DNA of 64,000 bases, taken from contig UQQT01000008.1 of NCBI GenBank assembly GCA_900543395.1, positions 1-64,000 of the forward strand, written 5' to 3'. Positions 16,869-25,141 of this stretch are shown here, piece after piece. The position numbers and the translations under genes were made by a program. Within the stretch, counting starts at the first letter, position 1; every line of letters starts with the position of its first letter. The stretch comes from an uncultured Oscillospiraceae bacterium. GTDB taxonomy: Bacteria > Bacillota > Clostridia > Oscillospirales > Acutalibacteraceae. The notes below the pieces were generated by a model. It was not told the origin of the DNA. It searched no databases and saw nothing but the letters and a program-made list of their open reading frames with translations.

Positions 16869-18026
16869 CTATCCTTTTATCAGTTTAAGAATATCGTTAA
16901 ATGAAATTACAACCATAAGCAGAAGCAGAAGCACGAGACCGACTGCATGCACAAGTCCTTCGTATTTTGCCGGAATCGGTTTTCTGCGAATTGTCTCTAT
17001 TATCAGGAAAAACAATCTGCCTCCGTCAAGCGCGGGTATGGGCATAAGATTGAATATTCCAATATTTATAGAAATAAACGCCATTATGATATAAATTGAA
17101 GAAAGGTCAACCTTGCCTCCGCTTGACGCTGACTGCGCCGCGTCTGATATCGTGTCGGCAACGAGAGTAACGGTTCCGACCGGACCCGATAAATCATTGA
17201 GTCCGTAATGTCCTGTTACGAGATCAAACAGACTCAGCCATACAAGACGGGCGTATGAAACAGAGTCCCTGAATGTAGCTTTTATAACATTGCCGAACGT
17301 TTTATCGACGCCTATTACGACAAAGTCGTATATTATAATTGTTTGCCCGTCCTTTTCGTATGTTTCGAAATAGACGTTTTTAAGCTCTTTTTTCTCGCCG
17401 TTTCTTTTTACGGTGATATCAAAAGGTTTTGCGTTGATTTCGGTTTCCTTGCCGTCCTTCGTGACTTTGATTTTTTGAATTTCGTCGGCGGAACGGCCGA
17501 ACGAATAGCTTATATCCGTTGTTGAAAAAATCCTGGTTCCGTCGATTGCTGTTATCTTATCGCCTGCCTCGAGTCCGAACTGTGACGAAACGGAGTTGTC
17601 GTAGAAATTGCGTACGTAAGTTGTAGAAATAAGGTCGGATTGACATGTGAGAACCGCAACGAATATAAATCCGAGGATTAAGTTCATTATTGCGCCTGCG
17701 GCTACGATTATGAATTTCTGCCACACGCGTTTGTTGCAGAATGCTCTTTCGTCCTCGCTTGCCTCGTCCTCGCCCTCCATGCTTACATAGCCGCCGACAG
17801 GGAAGAGTCTTAACGCATACGTGGTTTCGCCCCGCTTTTTTTTAAATATTGCGGGACCCATGCCTATTGCGAATTCGTTAACCTTAACCTTGAACAGCTT
17901 TGCGGTTATGAAGTGACCGAATTCGTGTATCGCTATTATCAGACCGAAAAACAGTATTGCAACTATTATCGGCCACGCTTTGCTCCAGACGGAGGCAAAT
18001 GTTACGTTCAGTAATAAATGACTCAA
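16869..18026 (-). CDS. rseP: Site-2 zinc metalloprotease RseP (M50)
   Basis: A 385-residue membrane protease that cuts anti-sigma factors or other membrane proteins within the bilayer. The zinc motif HEFGH is in the first transmembrane segment (about residue 34), a PDZ domain follows (FGLEAGDKITAIDG), and the second zinc-ligand motif NLMPIPALDGGRLFF is near 320. It starts with TTG, preceded by AAAGGAG at an 8-nt distance; no better ATG is available before the first helix. It sits between dxr and ispG as in most Firmicutes. Confidence 0.94.
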   Translation of the reverse strand: MSHLLLNVTFASVWSKAWPIIVAILFFGLIIAIHEFGHFITAKLFKVKVNEFAIGMGPAIFKKKRGETTYALRLFPVGGYVSMEGEDEASEDERAFCNKRVWQKFIIVAAGAIMNLILGFIFVAVLTCQSDLISTTYVRNFYDNSVSSQFGLEAGDKITAIDGTRIFSTTDISYSFGRSADEIQKIKVTKDGKETEINAKPFDITVKRNGEKKELKNVYFETYEKDGQTIIIYDFVVIGVDKTFGNVIKATFRDSVSYARLVWLSLFDLVTGHYGLNDLSGPVGTVTLVADTISDAAQSASSGGKVDLSSIYIIMAFISINIGIFNLMPIPALDGGRLFFLIIETIRRKPIPAKYEGLVHAVGLVLLLLLMVVISFNDILKLIKG

Positions 18027-18039
18027 CGGTTATACTCCT

Positions 18040-19185
18040 TTATTTTGCCGACTGCTTAACGCGTTCTCTTGCGAGAATGTCGAGATTGTCGATATCGTAA
18101 ACAGTATATGTATTTTTGTCCTCAACTATGTCAAACGCGGTTGAAATTAATTCGGGAATCTGTCCGAATTTGATTTTTCCCTCGCGGAAAAGACGGTTAG
18201 CTTCCTCATTTGCCGAATTAATAGCAGCAGGATAAAGTCCGCCGAGTGAAATAGCTTTTTTACATATATTAATACATTCAAACGCTTCGTAGTCGGGTTT
18301 GTAGAATGAAAGTGACATGATTTCGGCTAAATCAAGCTCGCCGACGGGAGACGGATATCTCTCGGGATATGTCAGAGCGTATTGTATCGGAATTCTCATG
18401 TCGGGAAGTCCGAGCTGAGCTATAACGGAATTATCGTCGTATTCTATAAGAGAATGAACGATACTCTCCCTGTGAACAACAATATCGACATCCTCCGGCT
18501 TCATTGAAAAAAGCCAAACGGCTTCGATAAGTTCAAGTCCTTTGTTAAACATGGTTGCCGAGTCTATGGTGATTTTTGCGCCCATGCTCCAGTTTGGATG
18601 TTTTAATGCCTGCTCGGCTGTTACGTTTTCAAGCTCCGACTTCGTTTTTCCGAAAAACGGACCGCCGGACGCTGTGAGAATTATTTTCTTTAATGCGTTA
18701 TTCGTCGGTCTGCCTTGTAAACACTGAAATATTGCGGAGTGCTCACTGTCTACCGGCAAAATCGGGACGTTATTTTTCTTTGCCGAATCCGTAACGAGTT
18801 TTCCGCCGGCAACAAGCGATTCCTTATTTGCAAGCGCGAGAGTTTTTCCCGATTCTATAGCAGAGAGAGTGGGGTGAAGTCCCGCAAGTCCGACTATCGA
18901 ATTGATAACTGTGTCGGCACTCGAATTCGAGGCGCATTCACACACTCCCTCTGTTCCCGAATGCACTTTTATATCAGTATCGGCAAGAGCGATTTTTAAA
19001 AGCCTTGCGGAATTTTCATCGGACATTGCGACGCATTCGGGTCTCCATCTTCGTGCCTGCTCCTCGATTTTTTTTACGTTTGTGTTCGCAGTCAGCGCCG
19101 TTATTTTATAATTCTGTTTTTCGGCGACGTCAAGCGACTGAACGCCGATCGAACCCGTCGAGCCTAATATCGCTATTTTTTTCAT
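18040..19185 (-). CDS. dxr: 1-deoxy-D-xylulose 5-phosphate reductoisomerase
   Basis: A 381-residue NADPH-dependent enzyme of the MEP pathway. The start MKKIAILGSTGSIGVQSLDV is the dinucleotide fold; ALANKESLVAGG, PVDSEHSAIFQCL and TASGGPF are family signatures covering the metal and substrate sites. I use the ATG at 19185: GAGGAAA is 7 nt upstream. A GTG at 19200 would put the SD inside the gene. It begins just inside the end region of cdsA, with the SD overlapping the cdsA stop. Confidence 0.95.
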   Translation of the reverse strand: MKKIAILGSTGSIGVQSLDVAEKQNYKITALTANTNVKKIEEQARRWRPECVAMSDENSARLLKIALADTDIKVHSGTEGVCECASNSSADTVINSIVGLAGLHPTLSAIESGKTLALANKESLVAGGKLVTDSAKKNNVPILPVDSEHSAIFQCLQGRPTNNALKKIILTASGGPFFGKTKSELENVTAEQALKHPNWSMGAKITIDSATMFNKGLELIEAVWLFSMKPEDVDIVVHRESIVHSLIEYDDNSVIAQLGLPDMRIPIQYALTYPERYPSPVGELDLAEIMSLSFYKPDYEAFECINICKKAISLGGLYPAAINSANEEANRLFREGKIKFGQIPELISTAFDIVEDKNTYTVYDIDNLDILARERVKQSAK

Positions 19186-19196
19186 CGATTTTTTCC

Positions 19197-20045
19197 TCAC
19201 ACGGTGTTAAGAATTATTATTCCCGAATAAAGCAGCGGCAGTACAAATAAACAGCTGTCGAATCTGTCCATTACTCCGCCGTGACCGGGCAGAATGTTTC
19301 CGAAATCCTTAATTGAGTGTTTTCTTTTGATAACCGAAGCCGAAAGATCGCCGAATATCGACATGACAGAAAGAAATATTGTCAGAATAATAATCTCCGT
19401 GTATGTAATGTGATGAGTTTCAAAGAAGAATTTATCAAAAACTGCCAACAGAGCGATATTTAAAAGCACGGCTCCGACAACGCCTCCGACGGCCCCCTCG
19501 ACCGATTTCTTCGGGCTTACGGTCGGCGCAAGCTTATGTTTGCCGAATTTTCTGCCTACAAAGTACGCGAATATATCGGACATCCACGCGCAGAAATACG
19601 CAAACAGGGTGTAGTAAACACAGCTTGCCTTAGTATATTTGTCCGGGTAGTATTCATAGAGCTTAGCTATGAATATCATACATGAAAATGCAAAAGGTAT
19701 GATGAATGACGCGAACAGTGAATTCAGCACATCCTCAAACGAGGTCTTTTTAAATGAAAGAACCATTATAATCAGGTAAAGTGCGATGTAGAGCGTTGCG
19801 ACGGGAAACAGCGGAATATCGGGCAGTTTGTCATAGAAAAAACAAACGAACGGTACCGCCGCGCTTGTAACTACGCTCAGAACTTTTAAAAGCGTGTTTT
19901 TAACCCCCGTTGCTTTTACTATTTCAAATGAAGCTATACTGCATATCAAAGCAACGAAACACGGGTAAAACGGAGTGAACATTCCGCAGAGCCCGGCAAT
20001 GAAAACGCATGCCGCCGCAAGAGCTGTAATAATTCTTGTTTTCAT
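19197..20045 (-). CDS. cdsA: Phosphatidate cytidylyltransferase
   Basis: A 282-residue integral membrane enzyme that makes CDP-diacylglycerol from phosphatidate and CTP. It has about eight hydrophobic segments, and the C-terminal signature is present as SVIKRKHSIKDFGNILPGHGGVMDRFDS. AAGAGGT is the SD. Its stop overlaps the SD of dxr, so these genes are translationally close. Confidence 0.94.
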   Translation of the reverse strand: MKTRIITALAAACVFIAGLCGMFTPFYPCFVALICSIASFEIVKATGVKNTLLKVLSVVTSAAVPFVCFFYDKLPDIPLFPVATLYIALYLIIMVLSFKKTSFEDVLNSLFASFIIPFAFSCMIFIAKLYEYYPDKYTKASCVYYTLFAYFCAWMSDIFAYFVGRKFGKHKLAPTVSPKKSVEGAVGGVVGAVLLNIALLAVFDKFFFETHHITYTEIIILTIFLSVMSIFGDLSASVIKRKHSIKDFGNILPGHGGVMDRFDSCLFVLPLLYSGIIILNTV

Positions 20046-20085
20046 AAAATAAACCTCTTAATAATACAAGCCGAATTTTTTTAAT

Positions 20086-20817
20086 TTATACTCCGCCGAA
20101 GCGTCTGTTTCTTTTTTCAAACGCTCTCAACGCGGTTACAAGGTCGTCCTCTGTAAAGTCCGGCCATAAAATATCCGAGAACCAGAATTCCGAATATGCG
20201 GACTGGTATGTCAGAAAATTTGACAGTCTGAATTCACCGCTCGGACGGATGATCAAATCGGGGTCGGGCTGTCCTGCGGTGTAGAGACGGTCGGAAATGG
20301 TCTGATCGGTGATATCCTCGGGATTGAGTTCGCCTTTTTTTACAAGCTCGGCTATTTCACGTACCGATTTTACTATTTCCGCTCTGCCCCCGTAGTTTAT
20401 CGCAATGTTGAGGTGAACCTTATCCTTATCGGCGGTTATAGCCTCTGTTTTCTCCATAAGATCGCGGAGATTTTCGCTTAACGCGGAGCGGTCGCCGATA
20501 AAATGCAGTCTTATCCCGCGCTCCCGGTTTTCGAGAATTCTGTCGATAACCTCGTCAAGATAATCCTTGAAAAGGTCCATTATCGCATGGACTTCCTCCT
20601 CGGGACGCTTCCAGTTCTCCGTCGAAAACGCATAGAACGTAAGGTATTTAATACCTAAGTCCGCCGCAAATTCGCCGATTTTACGGAATGTTTTCGCGCC
20701 TGCCTTATGTCCCTCGCTTCTCGGCAGACCTTTATTTTTCGCCCATCTGCCGTTGCCGTCCATAATAATGCCGACATGGCGGGGCAGTACTTCAAATTCA
20801 GGTAATTGTTTATCCAA
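20086..20817 (-). CDS. uppS: Isoprenyl transferase (undecaprenyl diphosphate synthase)
   Basis: A 243-residue cis-prenyltransferase making the lipid carrier for peptidoglycan. HVGIIMDGNGRWA holds the catalytic Asp; YAFSTENWKRP, NYGGRAEI and DLIIRPSGEFRLSNF are all present. The start is TTG at 20817 with AAGGCGG about 8 nt upstream, overlapping the frr stop. No ATG occurs before the catalytic motif. Confidence 0.95.
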   Translation of the reverse strand: MDKQLPEFEVLPRHVGIIMDGNGRWAKNKGLPRSEGHKAGAKTFRKIGEFAADLGIKYLTFYAFSTENWKRPEEEVHAIMDLFKDYLDEVIDRILENRERGIRLHFIGDRSALSENLRDLMEKTEAITADKDKVHLNIAINYGGRAEIVKSVREIAELVKKGELNPEDITDQTISDRLYTAGQPDPDLIIRPSGEFRLSNFLTYQSAYSEFWFSDILWPDFTEDDLVTALRAFEKRNRRFGGV

Positions 20818-20830
20818 TTTTATAACCGCC

Positions 20831-21385
20831 TTATACGGACATGATTTCCTCTGTTTTAGCTTCGGCTATCGAGTCGATTTTCTTTGTATAATCATCGGTG
20901 ATCTTCTGAATTTTTGTCTCGCCGTTCTTCTGATCGTCCTCTGTTATTTCGTTGTCCTTTTTCATCTTTTTAAGAGCGTCGATGGAGTCGCGTCTGATTT
21001 GTCTTATTGCAATCTTTGATTCCTCTGCAACCTTTGCGACGTCGCGGCTTAACTGCTTACGTCTGTCTCCGTCGAGAGCGGGGAAGTTAAGTCTTATAAC
21101 GTTTCCGTCGTTCTGCGGATTAATGCCGACGTCGGAAGCCTGAATTGCTTTTTCTATGGGCTTTAACGTTGACTTGTCCCACGGCTGAATTACGAGAACG
21201 CGCGCCTCAGCTACTGAAATAGCCGCCATCTGGTTAATAGGAGTGGGAGTGCCGTAATAGTCTACGTAAACCTTGTCGAGAACCTTTGCGTTTGCTCGTC
21301 CGGCTCTTATAGAATCGTATTCGCTTTTAAGCGCTTTGATACTTTTGTCCATTCTTTCCTTTGTCTTGTTAAATAATTCTTCCAT
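20831..21385 (-). CDS. frr: Ribosome recycling factor
   Basis: A 184-residue protein that splits post-termination ribosomes together with EF-G. MEELFNKTKERMDKSIKAL starts the long helical bundle. DYYGTPTPINQMA is the family signature and NFPALDGDRRKQL follows. Full length. SD AGGAGGC is ideal. Between pyrH and uppS. Confidence 0.96.
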   Translation of the reverse strand: MEELFNKTKERMDKSIKALKSEYDSIRAGRANAKVLDKVYVDYYGTPTPINQMAAISVAEARVLVIQPWDKSTLKPIEKAIQASDVGINPQNDGNVIRLNFPALDGDRRKQLSRDVAKVAEESKIAIRQIRRDSIDALKKMKKDNEITEDDQKNGETKIQKITDDYTKKIDSIAEAKTEEIMSV

Positions 21386-21422
21386 GGTTAAGCCTCCTGT
21401 AATATGTATATTTAATATAGAA

Positions 21423-22130
21423 TCAGTCGATAATGAGCGTTCCGATATTTTCGCCCGAAACGGCTCTTATTATATTTTCGGGGTCTGTGAGATTGAATAC
21501 GAGTACGGGTAAATTGTTATCCCTGCACATTGCCGCCGCGGTTGAGTCCATAACTCCGTAGCCCTTTGCGACGATTTCCTCATGCGAGAGCGTGTCGAAT
21601 TTAACGGCGTCGCCGAATTTATGCGGATCTTTGTTGTAAACGCCGTCGACGTTCGTCGCTTTTAAAAGAACGTCCGCGCCGATCTCAACCGCCTTGAGCG
21701 AAGCCGCCGTATCGGTGCTGAAATAAGGCGAACCTGTACCGCCTCCGAATATTACGACGTTTCCGTCGGAAAGATATTCATCTGCAAGATCGTAAGAATA
21801 CTGTTTTGCAATAGGCGACATTTCGACGCTTGAAAGAACCTTTGATTTAACGCCCGCCCGGCACAGCGCGTCGGACAGGCAAATTGAATTCATAACCGTC
21901 GCGAGCATGCCTATATGGTCGGCTTTCGTTCTGTTCATCGATCCGGATGAACGACCTCTCCAGAAGTTTCCTCCGCCTACGACTATACCTGTCTGAATTC
22001 CCGACTCCGTGCATTTTGCGATAACGTCGGTTACGGTAGAAATAACGGAAAAATCAAAGCCGTGTCCCTGTTCTCCCGCGAGAACCTCACCGCTTAATTT
22101 AAGCAAAATTCTCTTATATTTTGGTTTCAT
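21423..22130 (-). CDS. pyrH: UMP kinase
   Basis: A 235-residue amino-acid-kinase-fold enzyme that phosphorylates UMP to UDP. RILLKLSGEVLAG binds phosphate; GIVVGGGNFWRG and FGGGTGSPYFSTDTAA are signatures; DGVYNKDP lies near the UTP/GTP regulatory site. First visible gene of the operon that runs to ispG; rpsB and tsf, which often precede it, are not here. Confidence 0.96.
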   Translation of the reverse strand: MKPKYKRILLKLSGEVLAGEQGHGFDFSVISTVTDVIAKCTESGIQTGIVVGGGNFWRGRSSGSMNRTKADHIGMLATVMNSICLSDALCRAGVKSKVLSSVEMSPIAKQYSYDLADEYLSDGNVVIFGGGTGSPYFSTDTAASLKAVEIGADVLLKATNVDGVYNKDPHKFGDAVKFDTLSHEEIVAKGYGVMDSTAAAMCRDNNLPVLVFNLTDPENIIRAVSGENIGTLIID

Positions 22131-22209
22131 AACAGCCCTCCGAATATAATTATATGTATATATCTTACAATATTTTTTCTGTTATGTAAAGAGTTAATCG
22201 CAATAATTA

Positions 22210-22238
22210 TTGACTAATAGGTTTTAAAAGTATATAAT
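22210..22238 (+). promoter_or_regulatory. Promoter of the kinase/membrane-protein unit
   Basis: TTGACT (22210-22215) and TATAAT (22233-22238), 17-nt spacing, about 50 bases upstream of the kinase start and divergent from pyrH. Confidence 0.75.
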
Positions 22239-22290
22239 CTATGCATGTAACAAAACTTGAAAAACTCAACGAAACATGAAAGGAAAAAAC

Positions 22291-23409
22291 ATGGACGGGC
22301 TTTTTGAAAGGATTAAGAAAATTTCATCTAATTTTGATATTCCCGGGGAAATAACGGGATACGGCGTTATAGATAACGGACATATCAATAAAACTTTTTA
22401 TATAGTATGCTCGGATTCGGGCGAGGAAAATAGATTTTTATTACAGAATATTAATACGGTTGTATTTAAAAATCCGATTCAGCTTATGTCAAACGTTATT
22501 AAGGTTACGGGATTTCTTAAAAATAAAATCTCTCTCAACGGCGGCGACGTAAACAGAGAAACTCTCACCGTGTACCCGACAAAGGGCGGAGAGAGCTGTT
22601 ATTTTGATGAAAACGGATCATGCTGGAGAATTTATAATTTTGTCGAAAATTCGTTTACCTATAACGCTATAGAAAGTCCGGAGCTATTCTTTTCTGTCGG
22701 AGAGGCGTTCGGAAACTTCCTCGGTCTGCTTTCCGATTTCCCTATGGACGAACTGTATGAAACGATACCGGATTTTCATGATACGAGAAAAAGAGTTTAT
22801 AATTTCGAGAACAGCGTAAAGAACGATACCGCGGGCAGGGTCGCTTCCGTTAAAGACGAAATCGCGTATGTTTTAAGCAGTAAGGATAAAACGGGCGTTA
22901 TAGTCGATCTTCTCTCCTCGGGAGAATTGCCGGTAAGAGTTACGCACAATGATACAAAACTCAATAACGTTATGTTTGACTCCGATACAAAAAAGGCTGT
23001 GTGTGTAGTCGATCTCGACACGGTTATGCCGGGAAGCGCGCTTTACGACTTCGGCGACGCGATTCGCTATGGCGCGAATACCGGTGCGGAGGATGAAAAG
23101 GATCTTAGTAAGGTATCTCTTGATATTGAGCTTTACAGACAGTATGTAAGAGGATATATGTCAAAGGCCGCAAAGTCTCTGACTCCCAAAGAGGTCGAGC
23201 TTCTTCCGCTGTCGGCATGGATGATGACATTTGAATGCGGAATGAGATTTTTAAACGATTATATCGACGGCGACGTATATTTCGGAATATCTTATCCCGA
23301 ACATAATCTTGACAGATGCCGTTCGCAGTTCAAGCTTGCAAAGGATATAGAGAATAATCTCGGCGTTCTTTCGGACATCACCGAAAAAGCGTATGAAGAA
23401 TTCAGATAA
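22291..23409 (+). CDS. Sugar kinase of the APH family, N-acetylhexosamine 1-kinase-like
   Basis: A 372-residue kinase with the aminoglycoside-phosphotransferase fold. The catalytic loop is VTHNDTKLNNVMFD and the metal motif VVDLDTVMPGSALYDFGDA; both closely follow the pattern of bifidobacterial NahK, which phosphorylates GlcNAc/GalNAc at C1 in host-glycan use. Substrate by family resemblance only. The ATG at 22291 has AGGA 7 nt upstream; the ATG at 22276 has no SD. A membrane protein follows at 13 bp. No galacto-N-biose phosphorylase is in the window. Confidence 0.82.
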   Translation: MDGLFERIKKISSNFDIPGEITGYGVIDNGHINKTFYIVCSDSGEENRFLLQNINTVVFKNPIQLMSNVIKVTGFLKNKISLNGGDVNRETLTVYPTKGGESCYFDENGSCWRIYNFVENSFTYNAIESPELFFSVGEAFGNFLGLLSDFPMDELYETIPDFHDTRKRVYNFENSVKNDTAGRVASVKDEIAYVLSSKDKTGVIVDLLSSGELPVRVTHNDTKLNNVMFDSDTKKAVCVVDLDTVMPGSALYDFGDAIRYGANTGAEDEKDLSKVSLDIELYRQYVRGYMSKAAKSLTPKEVELLPLSAWMMTFECGMRFLNDYIDGDVYFGISYPEHNLDRCRSQFKLAKDIENNLGVLSDITEKAYEEFR

Positions 23410-23422
23410 AGGAGCGTTTGCT

Positions 23423-24169
23423 ATGAACGAAAAGCAAAAATTGGCGTTGGATTATAAAATTTATTCCAATAAAATGCTGTATATAATGAGCATAGTTCTG
23501 CTTGTGTCGTACATTTTGCAGACTGTCGGTCAAATGCTCGGCGGTTCGGCTCTTATTTACGTTTTATGTCTTGCAATGGCTGTCGTAATTGCCGGTTACG
23601 TGCTTTCCTTCAGGGGATTTACACTGCTGAAAAAAGCCAACGCGCTTGAAGATACGGCTTACCCGAACACGGGACGCAATTTTAATATTCTGTCGATAGT
23701 TTTCTGCGTTCTGTCCGTAATACTTTCCGTTGTGATGGTTTTTGTGCTTGCGAGTTCGAGCGTTTTGCAGAATCAGCTTCAGACTTCACCGAACGATGCG
23801 TCGGTTATGAACGCGTTGAAGAACGTTCAGATTATTTACGGAATCGTATACGGACTCGTAACGGTTCTTTCGCTTCAGACGATAACGGGACTTTATATGA
23901 TGCGTACTTATAATATCGAAAAATCGCAGAACAAAACGGATAATTTCGCTCTGTTCTGCGCGATATTCACCCTGACGGCGGTAATTGTAAACGTTCTCTC
24001 AATACTTTACAATGCTACATACAAGGACACGTCCGCGGCTCTTACGAATTTTTCGGTAATATTAAGAATCGCGTCGTACGCGGTTTCGATTGTTTTCTTT
24101 AATTTAAGAGGAAAGAAGCTTGATCCCGATTACAAAGGGAGAAAATCGGAAACGGAAAAAGCCGAATAA
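23423..24169 (+). CDS. Multi-pass membrane protein, unknown function
   Basis: A 248-residue protein with six likely membrane segments: about 15-36, 44-64, 85-110, 137-157, 172-194 and 207-225. The C-terminus is charged (RGKKLDPDYKGRKSETEKAE). I do not recognise a family. The start at 23423 is set by AAAGGAG at 23408-23414. It lies 13 bp downstream of the sugar kinase and before a bidirectional terminator, so the two are probably co-transcribed. Confidence 0.75.
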   Translation: MNEKQKLALDYKIYSNKMLYIMSIVLLVSYILQTVGQMLGGSALIYVLCLAMAVVIAGYVLSFRGFTLLKKANALEDTAYPNTGRNFNILSIVFCVLSVILSVVMVFVLASSSVLQNQLQTSPNDASVMNALKNVQIIYGIVYGLVTVLSLQTITGLYMMRTYNIEKSQNKTDNFALFCAIFTLTAVIVNVLSILYNATYKDTSAALTNFSVILRIASYAVSIVFFNLRGKKLDPDYKGRKSETEKAE

Positions 24170-24173
24170 TATA

Positions 24174-24211
24174 AAAAATATCCGCCGGTTTGAAATCGGC
24201 GGACTTTTTTT
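24174..24211. terminator. Bidirectional terminator
   Basis: TCCGCCG (24181-24187) pairs with CGGCGGA (24197-24203). It is flanked by A-rich sequence on the left and eight T on the right and separates convergent genes. Confidence 0.85.
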
Positions 24212-24214
24212 GTA

Positions 24215-25054
24215 TCAGATTCTGTTTGATGAGCATCCGCATCCCGATGAGGGAGCTTCCGGTATCTCCGATACTCCCATATCTCTCTGATTGGGCGGGA
24301 AGAACTCGTCGACGGGGAACTTGATTCTTCTGAATGCGTCGCAGGGATCCTCCGTGTCACACGAACACTCTTTGCACGGCATGCAGAAATCGTATGCGGG
24401 AATAAGCATCTGAACGCTTCTGACAAGCTGTACGATAGTGAATACGCCGAGCGTAACTTTTACGGCTTTGGAATCCGAGGGAGCGCAGAGCGAACCTCTG
24501 AATCTGTTTCTGATGTACTGCGGTACGTTTATACCGTCACGCATACTGCAGCAGCAGTCGCACGGGCGGCAGAGCTTAGCGTCAAGACAGATGGGTTCAG
24601 CAACCTGAACCTTAGTCTTGGGACTGGTTGTCGAGGGCGGAAGCTGTTCGTCGCCCTGTCTGTCCGCGAATTCGGACGAGAAAATTTTAACGTTTCCGTC
24701 ACTGCCGTAAAGTATGCATTTCTTTGAGAACATGCACAGTCCGCATACCGTCTCTCCCGGACACTGCGCGGAGGTAAATACGTCGAGCGAAACAAGGAAA
24801 AAGAACGTAAGGTTAACCGAATAGAATCCCTTATTAAAAGGTACGCGCTCCGTTTCCGTGCATACGTTGAGCACTTCGCATCCTCTGCATCTTACCGATA
24901 CCGCGTTGTCGATTATCTGCTGAGTCTGATCCGTAAAATATACTCTCAGATCCGCCAGACAGTCTTTATCCGCGCACGAATCATAAACTCTGTCGGTATC
25001 GATACAGACGGCTTCTTTTATTTTTCTGCATGAAACGTCGTTTCTGTCGTTCAT
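24215..25054 (-). CDS. Conserved Cys-rich clostridial protein, unknown function
   Basis: A 279-residue protein with over twenty cysteines, including CCC and CGCGC-like clusters (RPCDCCCSM; SSGCGCSS). The start SCRKIKEAVCIDTDRVYDSC and VPFNKGFYSVNLTFFF belong to a family I remember as conserved and unnamed in Clostridia. No signal peptide. It resembles spore-envelope proteins in its Cys content, but I cannot name it. Its GGGAGGA ribosome-binding site lies 6 nt before the ATG and inside a long hairpin, so translation may be controlled. Confidence 0.75.
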   Translation of the reverse strand: MNDRNDVSCRKIKEAVCIDTDRVYDSCADKDCLADLRVYFTDQTQQIIDNAVSVRCRGCEVLNVCTETERVPFNKGFYSVNLTFFFLVSLDVFTSAQCPGETVCGLCMFSKKCILYGSDGNVKIFSSEFADRQGDEQLPPSTTSPKTKVQVAEPICLDAKLCRPCDCCCSMRDGINVPQYIRNRFRGSLCAPSDSKAVKVTLGVFTIVQLVRSVQMLIPAYDFCMPCKECSCDTEDPCDAFRRIKFPVDEFFPPNQRDMGVSEIPEAPSSGCGCSSNRI

Positions 25055-25060
25055 AATAAA

Positions 25061-25130
25061 TCCTCCCGTAAAATATTAATATGAGTCTTACGGCTTATTG
25101 CCGTGACTTCAATAATATTTTATGGGAGGA
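25061..25130 (-). promoter_or_regulatory. Long 5' hairpin sequestering the ribosome-binding site
   Basis: The 17-base arms 25061-25077 and 25114-25130 are complementary with one G:U-type mismatch. Inside them ACGGC (25090-25094) pairs with GCCGT (25100-25104), and AGTC (25084-25087) with GACT (25105-25108). On the - strand mRNA the upstream arm carries UCCUCCC, which covers the SD GGGAGGA of the Cys-rich gene (25061-25067). No U tract follows on this strand, so it is a better translational switch than a terminator. Confidence 0.6.
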
Positions 25131-25141
25131 GTAATTTTTTG

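Noticed and set aside
15814..22130. Possible novelty in the pyrH-ispG block
   Set aside because: Gene content, order and motifs are standard for Firmicutes; only the TTG starts of uppS and rseP are mildly notable.
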